A stretch of 64,000 nucleotides of DNA from Azohydromonas caseinilytica (GCF_012927045.1 NZ_JABBFW010000005.1:248001-312000), one strand, 5' to 3'; positions 7,058 to 16,287 are shown, counted from the first letter of the stretch. Numbers and translations are program-made. The notes: generated by a model not told the origin, from the letters alone.

Positions 7058-10000
7058 AGATGGACTCGCCCCAGCGGCTGGCGCCGCGCGGCACCGAGCC
7101 GGTCGCCAACGAGGTGTCGCTGGCGCTGGAGAAGCGGCTGCGCGCCGAGACCCGGGGCGAGGTGCATTTCGACCTCGGCGCGCGCGGGCGCTACGCCACC
7201 GACGCGTCGATCTACCAGGTCATGCCCGTGGGCGTGCTGGTGCCCAGGAGCGAAGAGGACGTGCGCGTCGCCATCGACATCGCGCGCGAGCTGCGCGTGC
7301 CGGTGCTGCCGCGCGGCGGCGGCACCAGCCAGTGCGGGCAGACCGTGGGCGCGGCGCTGGTGATCGACCACACCAAGCACCTGCGCCGCGTGCTGGAGGT
7401 GGACGTGCAGCACCGCACCGCCACCGTCGAGCCCGGCATCGTGCTGGACCACCTCAATGCCCAGCTCAAGCCGCACGGGCTGTGGTTCCCGGTGGACGTG
7501 TCCACCGCGGCGCAGGCCACGCTGGGCGGCATGGCGGGCAACAACTCCTGCGGCTCGCGCTCCATCGCCTACGGCAACATGGTCCACAACGTCCTGGGCG
7601 CCAGCGCCTGGCTCTCGGACGGCAGCTCGGTGAACTTCGGCCCGATGGCGCAGGCGGGCGCGCGGTCCCGCGAGATCGGCGAACTCGTGCGCGATCTGGC
7701 GCTCCAGCACCGTGCGGAGATCGAGCAGCGCTGGCCCAAGGTGCTGCGCCGCGTCGCGGGCTATAACCTGGACATCTTCCACAACCAGAACGAGCGCCCG
7801 TACACCAGCGACGGCAGCGTCAACCTGGCGCACCTGCTCATCGGCTCCGAGGGCACGCTGGCCTGCACCCGCACGCTGACGCTGGCGCTCTCGGAGCTGC
7901 CGCGCGCCAAGGTGCTGGGGGTGGTGAACTTCCCCACCTTCCACGCCGCGATGGACGCGGCCCAGCACATCGTCAAGCTCGGCCCCACGGCGGTGGAACT
8001 GGTCGATCGCACCATGATCGAGCTGAGCCTGAACAACCCGGCCTTCCGCCCGACCATCGAGACGGCGCTGATCGGCAAGCCCGCGGCCATCCTGCTGGTG
8101 GAATTCGCCGGCAGCGACAAGGCCGCATTGCTGCCCAGGCTCAAGGACTTGGTGGCGCTGATGGGCGACCTGGGCCTGCCGGGCAGCGTGGTCCAGATGC
8201 CCGACGACGCCCCGCAGAAGAACCTGTGGGAGGTGCGCAAGGCGGGGCTCAACATCATGATGAGCCTCAAGGGCGACGGCAAACCGGTGAGCTTCATCGA
8301 GGACTGCGCCGTGCCCCTGGAGCACCTGGCCGAGTACACCGATGCGCTCACCGAGGTGTTCGCGCGCCACGGATCGCGCGGCACCTGGTACGCGCATGCC
8401 TCGGTGGGCACGCTGCACGTGCGCCCGATCCTGGACATGCGCCGCGACGGCGCCCGGCGCATGCGCGCCATCGCCGAGGAAGCCGCCGCGCTGGTGCGCC
8501 GCTACAAGGGCGCCTACAGCGGCGAGCATGGCGACGGGCTGTGCCGCGGCGAGTGGATCGAATGGCAGTTCGGGCCCGCGCTCAACGAGGCTTTCAGAAG
8601 CATCAAGGAGCGGCTGGACCCGATCGGGCTGTTCAACCCCGGCAAGATCATCGACCCGCCGCGCATGGACGACGGCGCGCTGTTCCGCTTCGCGCCAGCC
8701 GAGTCGCCGCGCCCCTACCGCACCATTGAGCTGAAGCCCGTGCTGGACTGGTCGGCGTGGGACGTGCAGAACGATCCCGTCACGGAGCAGACCACCGCGC
8801 CGGGCACCGGCGGCGACAGCACCGGCGGCTTCGCCAAGGCGGTGGAGATGTGCAACAACAACGGGCACTGCCGCAAGTTCGACGCCGGCACCATGTGCCC
8901 GAGCTACCGCGTCACGCGCGACGAGACGCACCTCACGCGCGGGCGCGCCAACACGCTGCGGCTGGCGCTGTCGGGCCAGCTCGGCCCCGACGCCTTCACC
9001 GGCGAGACCGTGCGCGAGGCCATGGAGCTGTGCGTGGGCTGCAAGGGTTGCAAGCGCGACTGCCCCACCGGCGTGGACATGTCGCGCATGAAGACCGAGT
9101 GGCTGAGCCACTACAAGCGCCGCCACGGCCACACGCTCAAGGACAAGCTGATTGCCCGGCTGCCCGACTACGCGCCGCGCGCCGCGCGCTGGGCGCCGCT
9201 GCTGAACCTGCGCAACGACATGCCGGCCCTGGCGCGGCTGTCGCAGCGGGTGCTGGGCATCACGGCGAAGCGGCCGCTGCCGCGCTGGCGCAGCGACACC
9301 TTCTGGCGCGCGCCGGAGTCGCGCCGCGGCGCCACGGCCGAGGCCACGCTGGCCGCGGCCAAGCAAGGCAAGCCGGCGGCGGTGCTGTTCGTGGACACCT
9401 TCAATGCCAGCTTCGAGACCGAGAACGCCCTGGCGGCGCTGCGCGTGCTGCAGCGCGCGGGCTGCACGGTGCACGTGCTGGACAAGGGCGACCGCGGCGG
9501 CCACCACTGCTGCGGGCGCACCTTCCTGGCCGCCGGCATGGTGGACGAGGCGCGGGAGCGGCTGTCGGCGCTGGTCAACGACCTGACGCCCTTTGCCGTG
9601 CTGGGCGTGCCGGTGGTGGGGCTGGAGCCCTCGTGCCTGCTGACGCTGCGCGACGAGGCGCTGGCGCTGGGCCTGGGCGAGCGTGCCAAGGCGGTGGCGG
9701 CGCAGGCGCTGCTGTTCGAGGAGTACCTGGCGCGCGAGACGAAGGCCGGTCGCCTGAAGCTGTCGCTGCGCGGCGTGGACAAGCCCATCCTGCTGCACGG
9801 CCACTGCCACCAGAAGGCCTTCGGCGCCGTGGAGCCGGTCATGCAGGTACTCAAGCTCATTCCCGGCGCGCAGCCGCAGCTGATCGAAAGCTCGTGCTGC
9901 GGCATGGCCGGCAGCTTCGGCTACGACCAGCGGCACTACGAGGTGTCGATGGCGATGGCCGAGCAGTCGCTGCTGCCGGCGTTGCGCCGGCAACCCGAGG

Positions 10001-10110
10001 CCATCGTGGTCGCCGACGGCACCAGCTGCCGCCACCAGGTGGCGCACGGCGCGCAGCGCGAGGCGGTGCACGTGGCGCGGCTGCTGGAGGGGTTGATGGA
10101 GGAGGGTTAA
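7054..10110 (+). CDS. FAD-binding and (Fe-S)-binding oxidoreductase, D-2-hydroxyacid dehydrogenase type (YdiJ/GlcD-GlcF fusion-like)
   Basis: This 1018-residue fusion has three parts. An N-terminal FAD_binding_4 domain (about 45-230) contains LPRGGGTSQCGQTVG and GGMAGNNSCGSRS. An FAD-oxidase C-terminal domain (about 260-520) contains AYSGEHGDGLCRGEW. A C-terminal ferredoxin/CCG region carries 4Fe-4S cysteines in CNNNGHC...CPSY (about 600) and CVGCKGCKRDCPTG (about 660), then CCG repeats HHCCGRTF (about 817) and SSCCGMAGSFGYD. Such enzymes oxidise D-lactate, glycolate or D-2-hydroxyglutarate and pass electrons to quinone or another carrier. The ATG at 7054 overlaps the gntR stop and has GGGAG in front. 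The substrate is unknown; the aminotransferase next door fits an oxo-acid product. Confidence 0.92.
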   Translation: MKMDSPQRLAPRGTEPVANEVSLALEKRLRAETRGEVHFDLGARGRYATDASIYQVMPVGVLVPRSEEDVRVAIDIARELRVPVLPRGGGTSQCGQTVGAALVIDHTKHLRRVLEVDVQHRTATVEPGIVLDHLNAQLKPHGLWFPVDVSTAAQATLGGMAGNNSCGSRSIAYGNMVHNVLGASAWLSDGSSVNFGPMAQAGARSREIGELVRDLALQHRAEIEQRWPKVLRRVAGYNLDIFHNQNERPYTSDGSVNLAHLLIGSEGTLACTRTLTLALSELPRAKVLGVVNFPTFHAAMDAAQHIVKLGPTAVELVDRTMIELSLNNPAFRPTIETALIGKPAAILLVEFAGSDKAALLPRLKDLVALMGDLGLPGSVVQMPDDAPQKNLWEVRKAGLNIMMSLKGDGKPVSFIEDCAVPLEHLAEYTDALTEVFARHGSRGTWYAHASVGTLHVRPILDMRRDGARRMRAIAEEAAALVRRYKGAYSGEHGDGLCRGEWIEWQFGPALNEAFRSIKERLDPIGLFNPGKIIDPPRMDDGALFRFAPAESPRPYRTIELKPVLDWSAWDVQNDPVTEQTTAPGTGGDSTGGFAKAVEMCNNNGHCRKFDAGTMCPSYRVTRDETHLTRGRANTLRLALSGQLGPDAFTGETVREAMELCVGCKGCKRDCPTGVDMSRMKTEWLSHYKRRHGHTLKDKLIARLPDYAPRAARWAPLLNLRNDMPALARLSQRVLGITAKRPLPRWRSDTFWRAPESRRGATAEATLAAAKQGKPAAVLFVDTFNASFETENALAALRVLQRAGCTVHVLDKGDRGGHHCCGRTFLAAGMVDEARERLSALVNDLTPFAVLGVPVVGLEPSCLLTLRDEALALGLGERAKAVAAQALLFEEYLARETKAGRLKLSLRGVDKPILLHGHCHQKAFGAVEPVMQVLKLIPGAQPQLIESSCCGMAGSFGYDQRHYEVSMAMAEQSLLPALRRQPEAIVVADGTSCRHQVAHGAQREAVHVARLLEGLMEEG

Positions 10111-10482
10111 GTTCAGGCCCGCACAGGCGAAGTGCTGTTCGGGAAAAGCACAGTCTCGTGCCAGCCCGGAGGCTCGAACGCCACGCCCCCTACCTCGTCA
10201 TTCCCGCGCAGGCGGGAACCCAGGCCGTCCCACATCAGAACGTAAGAGACAGCGCAGGCATCACGACATCCAGTGCCTCAGCGCGCCGCTCAAGCAGCTT
10301 GCGGCTGCTTGGGGACCGCCTGGGCGCTCACCAAGGGTGGGCGCCTGCGCGGGGATGACGAAGTGGGGAACGCAGCGCGTCAGCTTTCGGCCAACGTCCC
10401 AACCACTTTCCCCGGACAGCAGTGCGCCTGTGCGGGCATGACGAAGCAGGCACGGACCGGCATCAGCCTGCCGGATACCGCC
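10111..10482. other. Intergenic region, 372 bp, with repeats only
   Basis: The dehydrogenase gene and the NarL-like gene converge on this gap. It holds three copies of the palindromic repeat and no convincing gene or classical terminator; the repeats may fold into hairpins that stop both messages. Confidence 0.6.
10195..10443. repeat. Cluster of three TCGTCAT(T/C/G)CCCGC-type palindromic repeats
   Basis: The copies are at 10195-10222 (plus orientation, TCGTCATTCCCGCGCAGGCG), 10338-10361 (minus) and 10422-10443 (minus). They vary in the stem and loop. The same family forms the inverted pair at 4854-4967. Confidence 0.8.
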
Positions 10483-11181
10483 TCAATTGACCCCCCGCTC
10501 CGTCGCGTACACCGCCGCCTGCACGCGCGAGCTCAGGTTGAGCTTGCGCAGGATGTGCTGCACGTGGATCTTCACCGTGGTCTCGGCGATTTCCAGCGCG
10601 CGGGCGATCTCCTTGTTGCTGGCGCCGCGGGCGATGTGGCGCAGGATTTCCCGCTCGCGCGGCGACAGCGTCACGATCGGGTCGGCCGGCGCCTCGGGCG
10701 CTTGTGCCGGTGCCGCGGGCGGCGTGTTCAGCGATTGAAAAGCCGCTACCAGCTTGGCCGTCATTTCCGGGCTCACCACCGACTCGCCGCGCATGCTGCG
10801 CACGATCGAGGCGGCCAGCGCCTCGCTGTCGATGGTCTTGAGCAGGTAGCCCTGGGCGCCGTTGCGCAGCGCGGCGGCCAGGTCGCGCTCGTCCTCGCTC
10901 ACGGTGAGCATGAGCACGCGCGCCTTGGGCGCCGCCTCCTTCAGGCCGCGCAGCGCGTCCACGCCGTGGACGCCGGGCAGATGGTTGTCGAGCAGGATCA
11001 GGTCGGGCTGCAGTGCCTGCGCGTGGCGCTGCGCCTCGCCGGCGTCGCCCGCCTCGGCCACCACCGCGAAGCGCGCGTCGGCGGCCAGCAGCGCGATGAG
11101 GCCGCGGCGGAACAGCGTGTGGTCGTCCACCACCAGCAGCCGGATCGGCGCCGCCGCGCCGGAAGTCAGGGAAGAAGTCAT
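10483..11181 (-). CDS. NarL-like response regulator (receiver plus LuxR-type HTH)
   Basis: This 232-residue protein has a receiver domain with acidic pocket DD19-20, phospho-acceptor Asp65 (LILLDNHLPG), Thr in LMLTVSE and Lys in LLKTIDS. A Pro/Ala linker leads to a C-terminal LuxR helix-turn-helix (LSPREREILRHIARGASNKEIARALEIAETTVKIHV). It starts seven bases after the histidine kinase stop, so the pair is an operon. NarL-type regulators control anaerobic respiration genes in response to nitrate and nitrite, but no nitrate reductase gene is in view, so the targets are not known. Confidence 0.92.
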   Translation of the reverse strand: MTSSLTSGAAAPIRLLVVDDHTLFRRGLIALLAADARFAVVAEAGDAGEAQRHAQALQPDLILLDNHLPGVHGVDALRGLKEAAPKARVLMLTVSEDERDLAAALRNGAQGYLLKTIDSEALAASIVRSMRGESVVSPEMTAKLVAAFQSLNTPPAAPAQAPEAPADPIVTLSPREREILRHIARGASNKEIARALEIAETTVKIHVQHILRKLNLSSRVQAAVYATERGVN

Positions 11182-11188
11182 CCCGCGA

Positions 11189-13090
11189 TCATGCCGCCGC
11201 CGCGCTGCCCGCCGGCGTGGTGGCGGCGGCCGTGGCCGAGGGCGGCAGCGTCAGCGTCACGCAGCTGCCCGCGCCGGGCACGGCGTCGATGCGCACCTGC
11301 GCGCCGATGCGCGCGGCGCGCTCGCGCATGATGCGCAGCCCCACATGCGTCTCGGCCCGGTCGGCCTCGGGCTCGAAGCCCACGCCGTCGTCGCGCACCT
11401 CGAAGCGCCAGCCCGCGCTGTCGGCCGCCACCTCCACCCACACCTCGCGCGCCTGCGCATGCTTGCGCACGTTGGACAGCGCCTCCTGCACCACGTGCAG
11501 CACCTGCACCTGCACGTCCGGGTCCAGCGGCAGGCCATGGCCGTCGATCTCCAGGTGCGTCCTCAGGCCCGTCTGGTGCTCAAACTTCTGCAGCGTGGTG
11601 CGCAGCGCGGGCTCGATGTGCTCGGCGTTGGTGCGGGTGCGGAAATGCACCAGCAGCTCGCGCACGTCGCCCATGCACTCGCGCACGCCGGTGTCGAGCT
11701 CGCCCAGCGTGCGCTCCAGCACCGCCGCGTCGCCGCGCTGGCGCGCCGCGCGCAGCAGCTGCACCTGGATCTTCAGGAAGGCCAGCGACTGCGCGATGGA
11801 GTCGTGCAGCTCGCGCGCGATGAAGCTGCGCTCCTCGGCCACCGCGCGCTCGCGCTCCAGCGCCGCGGCGCGCAGGCCCTCCATGGCGCCGGCCAGGTGG
11901 TTCGCCAGGGCATCGAGCAGGCTCTTCTCCTCCTCGCCCAGCGCCACGTCGGCGCGGTAGAACAGGTCCACCTCGCCCAGCAGCCGGTGGTGCAACTGCA
12001 CCGGCACGCTCACCAGCGTCCTGAAACCCTCGCGCGCGCAATGGCCCAGCGTGCGGTCGGCCGCGACGATGGGAATGACGCGCGTGCGCGCGTCCGCCGC
12101 CGACTGCCCGCACAGGCACTCGCCCGTGGGCACGCAGTGCTCGCTCTCGCTCATGGCCTGCGGCAGCCCCTCGGCCGCGAGCAGCAGGTAGCGCTGGTTG
12201 GCCTCGTCGGACCAGCGGATCGCCGCGGCATCGGCCTGCGCGATGCGCCGCACCTGCGCGGCAAAGCCCTGCGCCATGGCCTCCAGCGTGTCGGCGCGCG
12301 CCAGCAGCGCGCTCACGTCGTACAGCGCCGCCAGCCGCCCGCGCTGCAGCTCCAGCTTGGCCGTCTTCTCGCGCACCTTGTCCTCCAGCCCGCGGTAGAG
12401 CGACTGCAGCGTCTGCGCCATGCGGTTGAAGCCCGCGGCCAGGCGGCCGAACTCGTCATGGGTGTTGACCTCCACCCGCGCGCCGAAATCCGCCTGCTCC
12501 ATGCGCTCCAGGCCGCGCTGCAGCCGCGCCAGCGGCTCCAGCACGAACAGGTAGCCGGTGTAGAGCAGGGCCACCGCCGCGGCCAGCGCCAGCCCCAGCA
12601 TGGCCAGCTGGTACAGGTGCAGGATGCTGGTGAAGCGCGCGAGCTGCTGCTCGATGGCGTTGACGAGCACGTCCACCGCGCGCACGAAGGCCTCAGCATC
12701 GGCGCGCACCGCCACCGGCTCGGGCAGCGGCTGCTGCGTCCAGCGCACGCGCAGCGCCTGCCACTGCTTGAGCACGTCGTGGAAGGCGGCCTGCGCCGGG
12801 TCGTTCCAGGGCACGAGCAGCGGGCGCGAGGGGTCGCCCTGGGCCAGCAGGTCCAGGCTGGCCTGGAAGCGCTCGAACTGCGCCTGCACCTGCGCCGGCG
12901 GCGCGTCGTGCAGCGAGGCCGCGAGCTGCCAGGTCTGCATGCGCATGCGCCCGGCCTCGTTGACGGCGGCGGCGCCGCCTTCGAGCTGCCAGCTCACCCA
13001 CAGCGTCAGCCCGATGGAGCCCAGCGCCAGCACCAGCATGGCGCCGCCAATGGCCAACAGCTTGCGGGCCAGTGTCCAGGTGTATGTCAT
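11189..13090 (-). CDS. NarX-like sensor histidine kinase
   Basis: This 633-residue inner-membrane kinase has TM1 at about 10-33 and a periplasmic domain starting with a P-box-like segment NEAGRMRMQTWQLA (44-57), where NarX binds nitrate. TM2 is near 160-180 (LAMLGLALAAAVALLYTGYL) and a HAMP linker follows. A cytoplasmic GAF-like region contains Cys residues (HCVPTGECLCG). HisKA_3 carries His429 in ARELHDSIAQSLAFLK, and the HATPase domain contains VQEALSNVRKHA and DDGVGF. The clustered cysteines match the central module of NarX-type proteins. The exact signal is inferred, not proven. Confidence 0.88.
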   Translation of the reverse strand: MTYTWTLARKLLAIGGAMLVLALGSIGLTLWVSWQLEGGAAAVNEAGRMRMQTWQLAASLHDAPPAQVQAQFERFQASLDLLAQGDPSRPLLVPWNDPAQAAFHDVLKQWQALRVRWTQQPLPEPVAVRADAEAFVRAVDVLVNAIEQQLARFTSILHLYQLAMLGLALAAAVALLYTGYLFVLEPLARLQRGLERMEQADFGARVEVNTHDEFGRLAAGFNRMAQTLQSLYRGLEDKVREKTAKLELQRGRLAALYDVSALLARADTLEAMAQGFAAQVRRIAQADAAAIRWSDEANQRYLLLAAEGLPQAMSESEHCVPTGECLCGQSAADARTRVIPIVAADRTLGHCAREGFRTLVSVPVQLHHRLLGEVDLFYRADVALGEEEKSLLDALANHLAGAMEGLRAAALERERAVAEERSFIARELHDSIAQSLAFLKIQVQLLRAARQRGDAAVLERTLGELDTGVRECMGDVRELLVHFRTRTNAEHIEPALRTTLQKFEHQTGLRTHLEIDGHGLPLDPDVQVQVLHVVQEALSNVRKHAQAREVWVEVAADSAGWRFEVRDDGVGFEPEADRAETHVGLRIMRERAARIGAQVRIDAVPGAGSCVTLTLPPSATAAATTPAGSAAAA

Positions 13091-13285
13091 GCGCGCACTC
13101 TATGCGGGCGGCGCCGACCCTGGGCTGCCACAGGCCAAGAAGCCGCGCATCCCGCAAACGCACGGCGTGCCGCGCGAGACCCCGGGATGCGCCCCCCGGA
13201 ACCCGCGCCTACGGTAGCCCCCCGGCATGCACCGCGAGCGCGGCGCGCGCCAACTTGCAAGACCCGGTGGTGAAAGGATCGCCTC

Positions 13286-13885
13286 ATGCTTCGCACCTCC
13301 CTTTCCCTGAGTTCCCTGGCCGGCGCGGCCCTGCTGTGCGCGCTGACGGCCACGGCGCCGGCGCGCGCCGCCGTCGAAGACGACCAGCCCGGCGCGGGGC
13401 CCAGCGCCGCCCCGCCGGAGGCCTTGGACGAGCGCGCGCGGCGCGGCCTCAAGCTCGTGCCCGCGGGCGTGCACCTGAACATGAAAGGACGCGACCGCGC
13501 CCTGGTGGGCCTGGGCAGCTACCTCGTCAACGCCGCGGGCGCCTGCAACGACTGCCATACCCACCCCTCCTACCTGCCCGGCGGCGACCCCTTCCTGGGG
13601 CAGACGGAGGTGATCAATGCCGCGCAGTACCTGACCGGCGGGCGCCAGTTCGGCACCGTCACCTCGGCCAACCTGCGGCCCGACGCCGACGGCCACCCCG
13701 CGGGGTTGAAGCTGTGGCAGTTCATCCGCCTGATGCGCAACGGGCGCGACCCCGGTGACTCGCACATCCTGCAGGTCATGCCCTGGCCGGTGTACGGCAA
13801 GATGGTCCTGGGCGACCTGCGCGCCATCTACGAGTACCTCAGCGCCCTGCCCCCGGCGGCGGACAATCCCAACCCCGGACCTTGA
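13286..13885 (+). CDS. Periplasmic c-type cytochrome
   Basis: This 199-residue protein has a signal peptide (MLRTSLSLSSLAGAALLCAL, cleavage about ARA-AV). One haem-binding motif, C87-N-D-C90-H91, lies in AAGACNDCHTHPSYLPGG, and late Met residues in MPWPVYGKM could be the distal ligand. It is a soluble electron carrier or subunit of a periplasmic oxidoreductase. It is divergent from the NarX-like kinase and may be one of its targets, but no partner enzyme is adjacent. AAAGGAT precedes the ATG by five bases. A perfect bidirectional terminator follows. Confidence 0.85.
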   Translation: MLRTSLSLSSLAGAALLCALTATAPARAAVEDDQPGAGPSAAPPEALDERARRGLKLVPAGVHLNMKGRDRALVGLGSYLVNAAGACNDCHTHPSYLPGGDPFLGQTEVINAAQYLTGGRQFGTVTSANLRPDADGHPAGLKLWQFIRLMRNGRDPGDSHILQVMPWPVYGKMVLGDLRAIYEYLSALPPAADNPNPGP

Positions 13886-13905
13886 AGCCCGCGCACCGGC
13901 GTGAA

Positions 13906-13935
13906 GAAAAAGCGCGGCCACGGCCGCGCTTTTTC
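13906..13935. terminator. Bidirectional rho-independent terminator
   Basis: This is a perfect stem GAAAAAGCGCGGCC / GGCCGCGCTTTTTC with A and T runs on opposite sides. It lies between the converging cytochrome c and MHS transporter genes and suits both. Confidence 0.92.
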
Positions 13936-13971
13936 CATTGAGCGGCGGCGCGGACCGCCCGGCGGCGCCGC

Positions 13972-15669
13972 TCAATCGGCGGCGTAGATGTCGCGGTCCT
14001 TGGTCTCGCGGATGAAGAGCGTGCCGATGACGAAGGTCGCGCCCGCGACCACGATGGGGTACCACAGCCCGTTGTAGATGTTGCCCGTCTGCGCCACGAT
14101 GGCGAAGGCCGTGGTGGGCAGCAACCCGCCGAACCAGCCGTTGCCGATGTGGTAGGGCAGGCTCATCGAGGTGTAGCGGATACGCGTGGGGAAAAGCTCC
14201 ACCAGCATTGCCGCGATGGGGCCGTAGACCATGGTCACGTAGATCACCAGCAGCGTCAGGATCGCCACCACCAGCGGCTTGTTGATGCGCGCGGGATCGG
14301 CGGCGGCCGGGTAGCCCGCGGTCTTGGTCGCGTCCGCAACCTCCTTCTTGAACGCGGCGATGCGCGCGCGGCTGGCCGCGTCGAAGGCGTTGCCGTCGCT
14401 GGTGAGCGTGGCGTTGGGGGACGGGATGACCTGGCTGCCGACCTGCACCGTCGCGGGCGTGCCCGCGGGCCCCTGCACCACCGTGTAGTTCACGGCCGCC
14501 TGCGCCAGCGTGCGCTTGGCCAGGTCGCAGTCGGTGCGGAAGTCCACCTCGCGCGCGATGGGGCTGCCCTGGAAGCTGCAGCGCGCCGGGTCCACCGTGA
14601 CGGTGACGGGCACGGCCTGCTGCGCCTGCGCCAGCGCCGGGTTGGCCGCCGCCGTCAGCGCCTTGAACAGCGGGAAGTACGTCAGCGCCGCGACCAGGCA
14701 GCCGGCCATGATGATGGGCTTGCGCCCGATGCGGTCCGAGAGCCAGCCGAACACGATGAAGAACGGCGTGCCGATGAGCAGCGACAGCGCGATGAGGATG
14801 TTGGCCGTCTGCGCATCGACCTTGAGCGCCTGGGTGAGGAAGAACAGCGCGTAGAACTGGCCCGTGTACCACACCACCGCCTGCCCCGCGGTCAGGCCCA
14901 CCAGCGCCAGGATCACGATCTTGAGGTTCTTCCAGCGGCCGAAGCTCTCCGACAGCGGCGCCTTGGAGCTGCGGCCCTCCTCCTTGATCTTCTTGAACGC
15001 GGGCGACTCGTTCATCGACAGCCGGATCCACACGCTGATGCCCAGCAGCACGATCGACAGCAGGAACGGGATGCGCCAGCCCCAGTCGGCGAACACCGCT
15101 TCGCCCATGAGCGTGCGCGTGCCCAGGATCACCACCAGGCTCAGGAACAGGCCCAGCGTGGCGGTGGTCTGTATCCAGGCGGTGTAGGCGCCGCGCTTGC
15201 CGTGCGGCGCGTGCTCGGCCACATAGGTGGCGGCGCCGCCGTACTCGCCGCCCAGCGCCAGGCCCTGGAGCATGCGCAGCGCGATCAGCATCACCGGCGC
15301 GGCCACGCCCACGCTGGCGTAGCTGGGCAGGATGCCCACGATGAAGGTGGACAAGCCCATGAGCAGGATCGTCACCAGGAAGGTGTACTTGCGCCCGATC
15401 ATGTCCCCCAGGCGCCCGAACACCAGCGCGCCGAAGGGCCGCACCAGGAAGCCCGCGGCGAAGGCCAGCAGCGCGAAGATGAAGGCCGCGCCCGGGTCCA
15501 GCCCCGAGAAGAACTGCTTGGCGATGATCGGCGCCAGCGCCCCGTAGAGGTAGAAGTCGTACCACTCGAAGACGGTGCCCAGGCTGGAGGCGAAGATGAC
15601 CTTGCGCTCCTCGCGCGTCATCGGCGCCGTCGAGCGCGAAGGCCCGAGCGCTCGGGCGGGGGTGGCCAT
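13972..15669 (-). CDS. MFS transporter, metabolite:H+ symporter (MHS/ShiA-like) family, with periplasmic-type insert
   Basis: This is a 565-residue inner-membrane proton symporter for an organic acid or similar solute. The ATG at 15669 has AAGGAG upstream. MHS hallmarks are SSLGTVFEWYDFYLYG at the start of TM1, FLVRPFGALVFGRLGDMIGRK in loop 2-3 and LALGGEYGGAATYVAEH. Family members are usually about 430-450 residues. Here about 118 extra residues (about 345-462, from VPVTVTVDPARCSF to AAADPARINK) separate transmembrane helices in the C-terminal half. The insert is hydrophilic, has Cys in ARCSF and in RTDCDL, and probably forms a folded domain. The gene diverges from DUF485-actP. Confidence 0.88.
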   Translation of the reverse strand: MATPARALGPSRSTAPMTREERKVIFASSLGTVFEWYDFYLYGALAPIIAKQFFSGLDPGAAFIFALLAFAAGFLVRPFGALVFGRLGDMIGRKYTFLVTILLMGLSTFIVGILPSYASVGVAAPVMLIALRMLQGLALGGEYGGAATYVAEHAPHGKRGAYTAWIQTTATLGLFLSLVVILGTRTLMGEAVFADWGWRIPFLLSIVLLGISVWIRLSMNESPAFKKIKEEGRSSKAPLSESFGRWKNLKIVILALVGLTAGQAVVWYTGQFYALFFLTQALKVDAQTANILIALSLLIGTPFFIVFGWLSDRIGRKPIIMAGCLVAALTYFPLFKALTAAANPALAQAQQAVPVTVTVDPARCSFQGSPIAREVDFRTDCDLAKRTLAQAAVNYTVVQGPAGTPATVQVGSQVIPSPNATLTSDGNAFDAASRARIAAFKKEVADATKTAGYPAAADPARINKPLVVAILTLLVIYVTMVYGPIAAMLVELFPTRIRYTSMSLPYHIGNGWFGGLLPTTAFAIVAQTGNIYNGLWYPIVVAGATFVIGTLFIRETKDRDIYAAD

Positions 15670-15750
15670 GGTGCTTGTCTCCTTGGGCGGCTTTTGTCGC
15701 TGGGACGCCGCCTGCGGCGGTCGCCTTTTGGCGCATGCTGGGCACGCCGT

Positions 15751-15795
15751 CTGACGGATTGCTGACCTTCGCCTGACGCCTGGCTGACGCGTCAG
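15751..15795. promoter_or_regulatory. Phased direct-repeat array (CTGACG x4, 11-bp period) plus palindrome
   Basis: CTGACG or CTGACC begins at 15751, 15762, 15773 and 15784, exactly one per 11 bases. The last copy extends into the palindrome CTGACGCGTCAG (15784-15795). The array lies 82 bases upstream of the MHS transporter start and 127 bases upstream of the DUF485 start. Regular 11-bp direct repeats place bound proteins on one face of the helix, as for OmpR-type response regulators. The binding protein is not identified. Confidence 0.6.
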
Positions 15796-15921
15796 GATGA
15801 ACCCGCAGGACCCGGTTTTTGTAAGAAGTTGGTCAGACGCTGTGCCGAAACTGGCTCGGCCGAGATGCCGTGCCCGCAGTGCGGCCGGCATCCAGACCCC
15901 TTGCACCGGAGAGACAAAGCA

Positions 15922-16287
15922 ATGAGTGCATCTGCCGTAGGACGCGCCCCGGGCCGTTCGAGGACCGAGGAGACAAGTGCCGTGGACCCCATCGTCGCCC
16001 GCATCCAGGCCAACCCCAAGTATCACGAGCTGCGCCGCAAGCGCAGCGGCTTCGGCTGGCTGCTGACGGCGCTGATGCTCATCGTGTACTACGGGTACAT
16101 CTCGCTGATCGCCTTCAACAAGCCCTTCCTGGCGCAGCCGCTGGGCAACGGCGTCACGACGCTGGGCATCCCGCTGGGCATGGGCGTGATCATCTTCACC
16201 ATCATCATCACCGGCATCTACGTGCGCCGGGCCAACAGCGAGTTCGACGCGCTGACGGCCGAAATCCTGAAGGACGCGGCCAAATGA
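15922..16287 (+). CDS. DUF485 membrane protein (ActP partner)
   Basis: This 121-residue protein has two transmembrane helices (about 50-70, [22 protein letters not shown], and 85-105, [19 protein letters not shown]). The basic motif [13 protein letters not shown] before TM1 and the [11 protein letters not shown] tail after TM2 are typical of DUF485 proteins. These are almost always encoded just before the cation/acetate symporter ActP and are thought to assist it. The ATG at 15922 has GGAGAG at 15908. Its stop overlaps the actP start (ATGA), so the two are translationally coupled. Confidence 0.9.
   Translation: MSASAVGRAPGRSRTEETSAVDPIVARIQANPKYHELRRKRSGFGWLLTALMLIVYYGYISLIAFNKPFLAQPLGNGVTTLGIPLGMGVIIFTIIITGIYVRRANSEFDALTAEILKDAAK

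Noticed and set aside
4840-10110. A single 1756-residue plus-strand protein
   Set aside because: Its first 740 residues are the wrong frame across the aminotransferase and gntR genes.
15829-15921. Longer N-terminus of the DUF485 protein
   Set aside because: No ribosome binding site lies before the earlier start, while GGAGAG precedes 15922.
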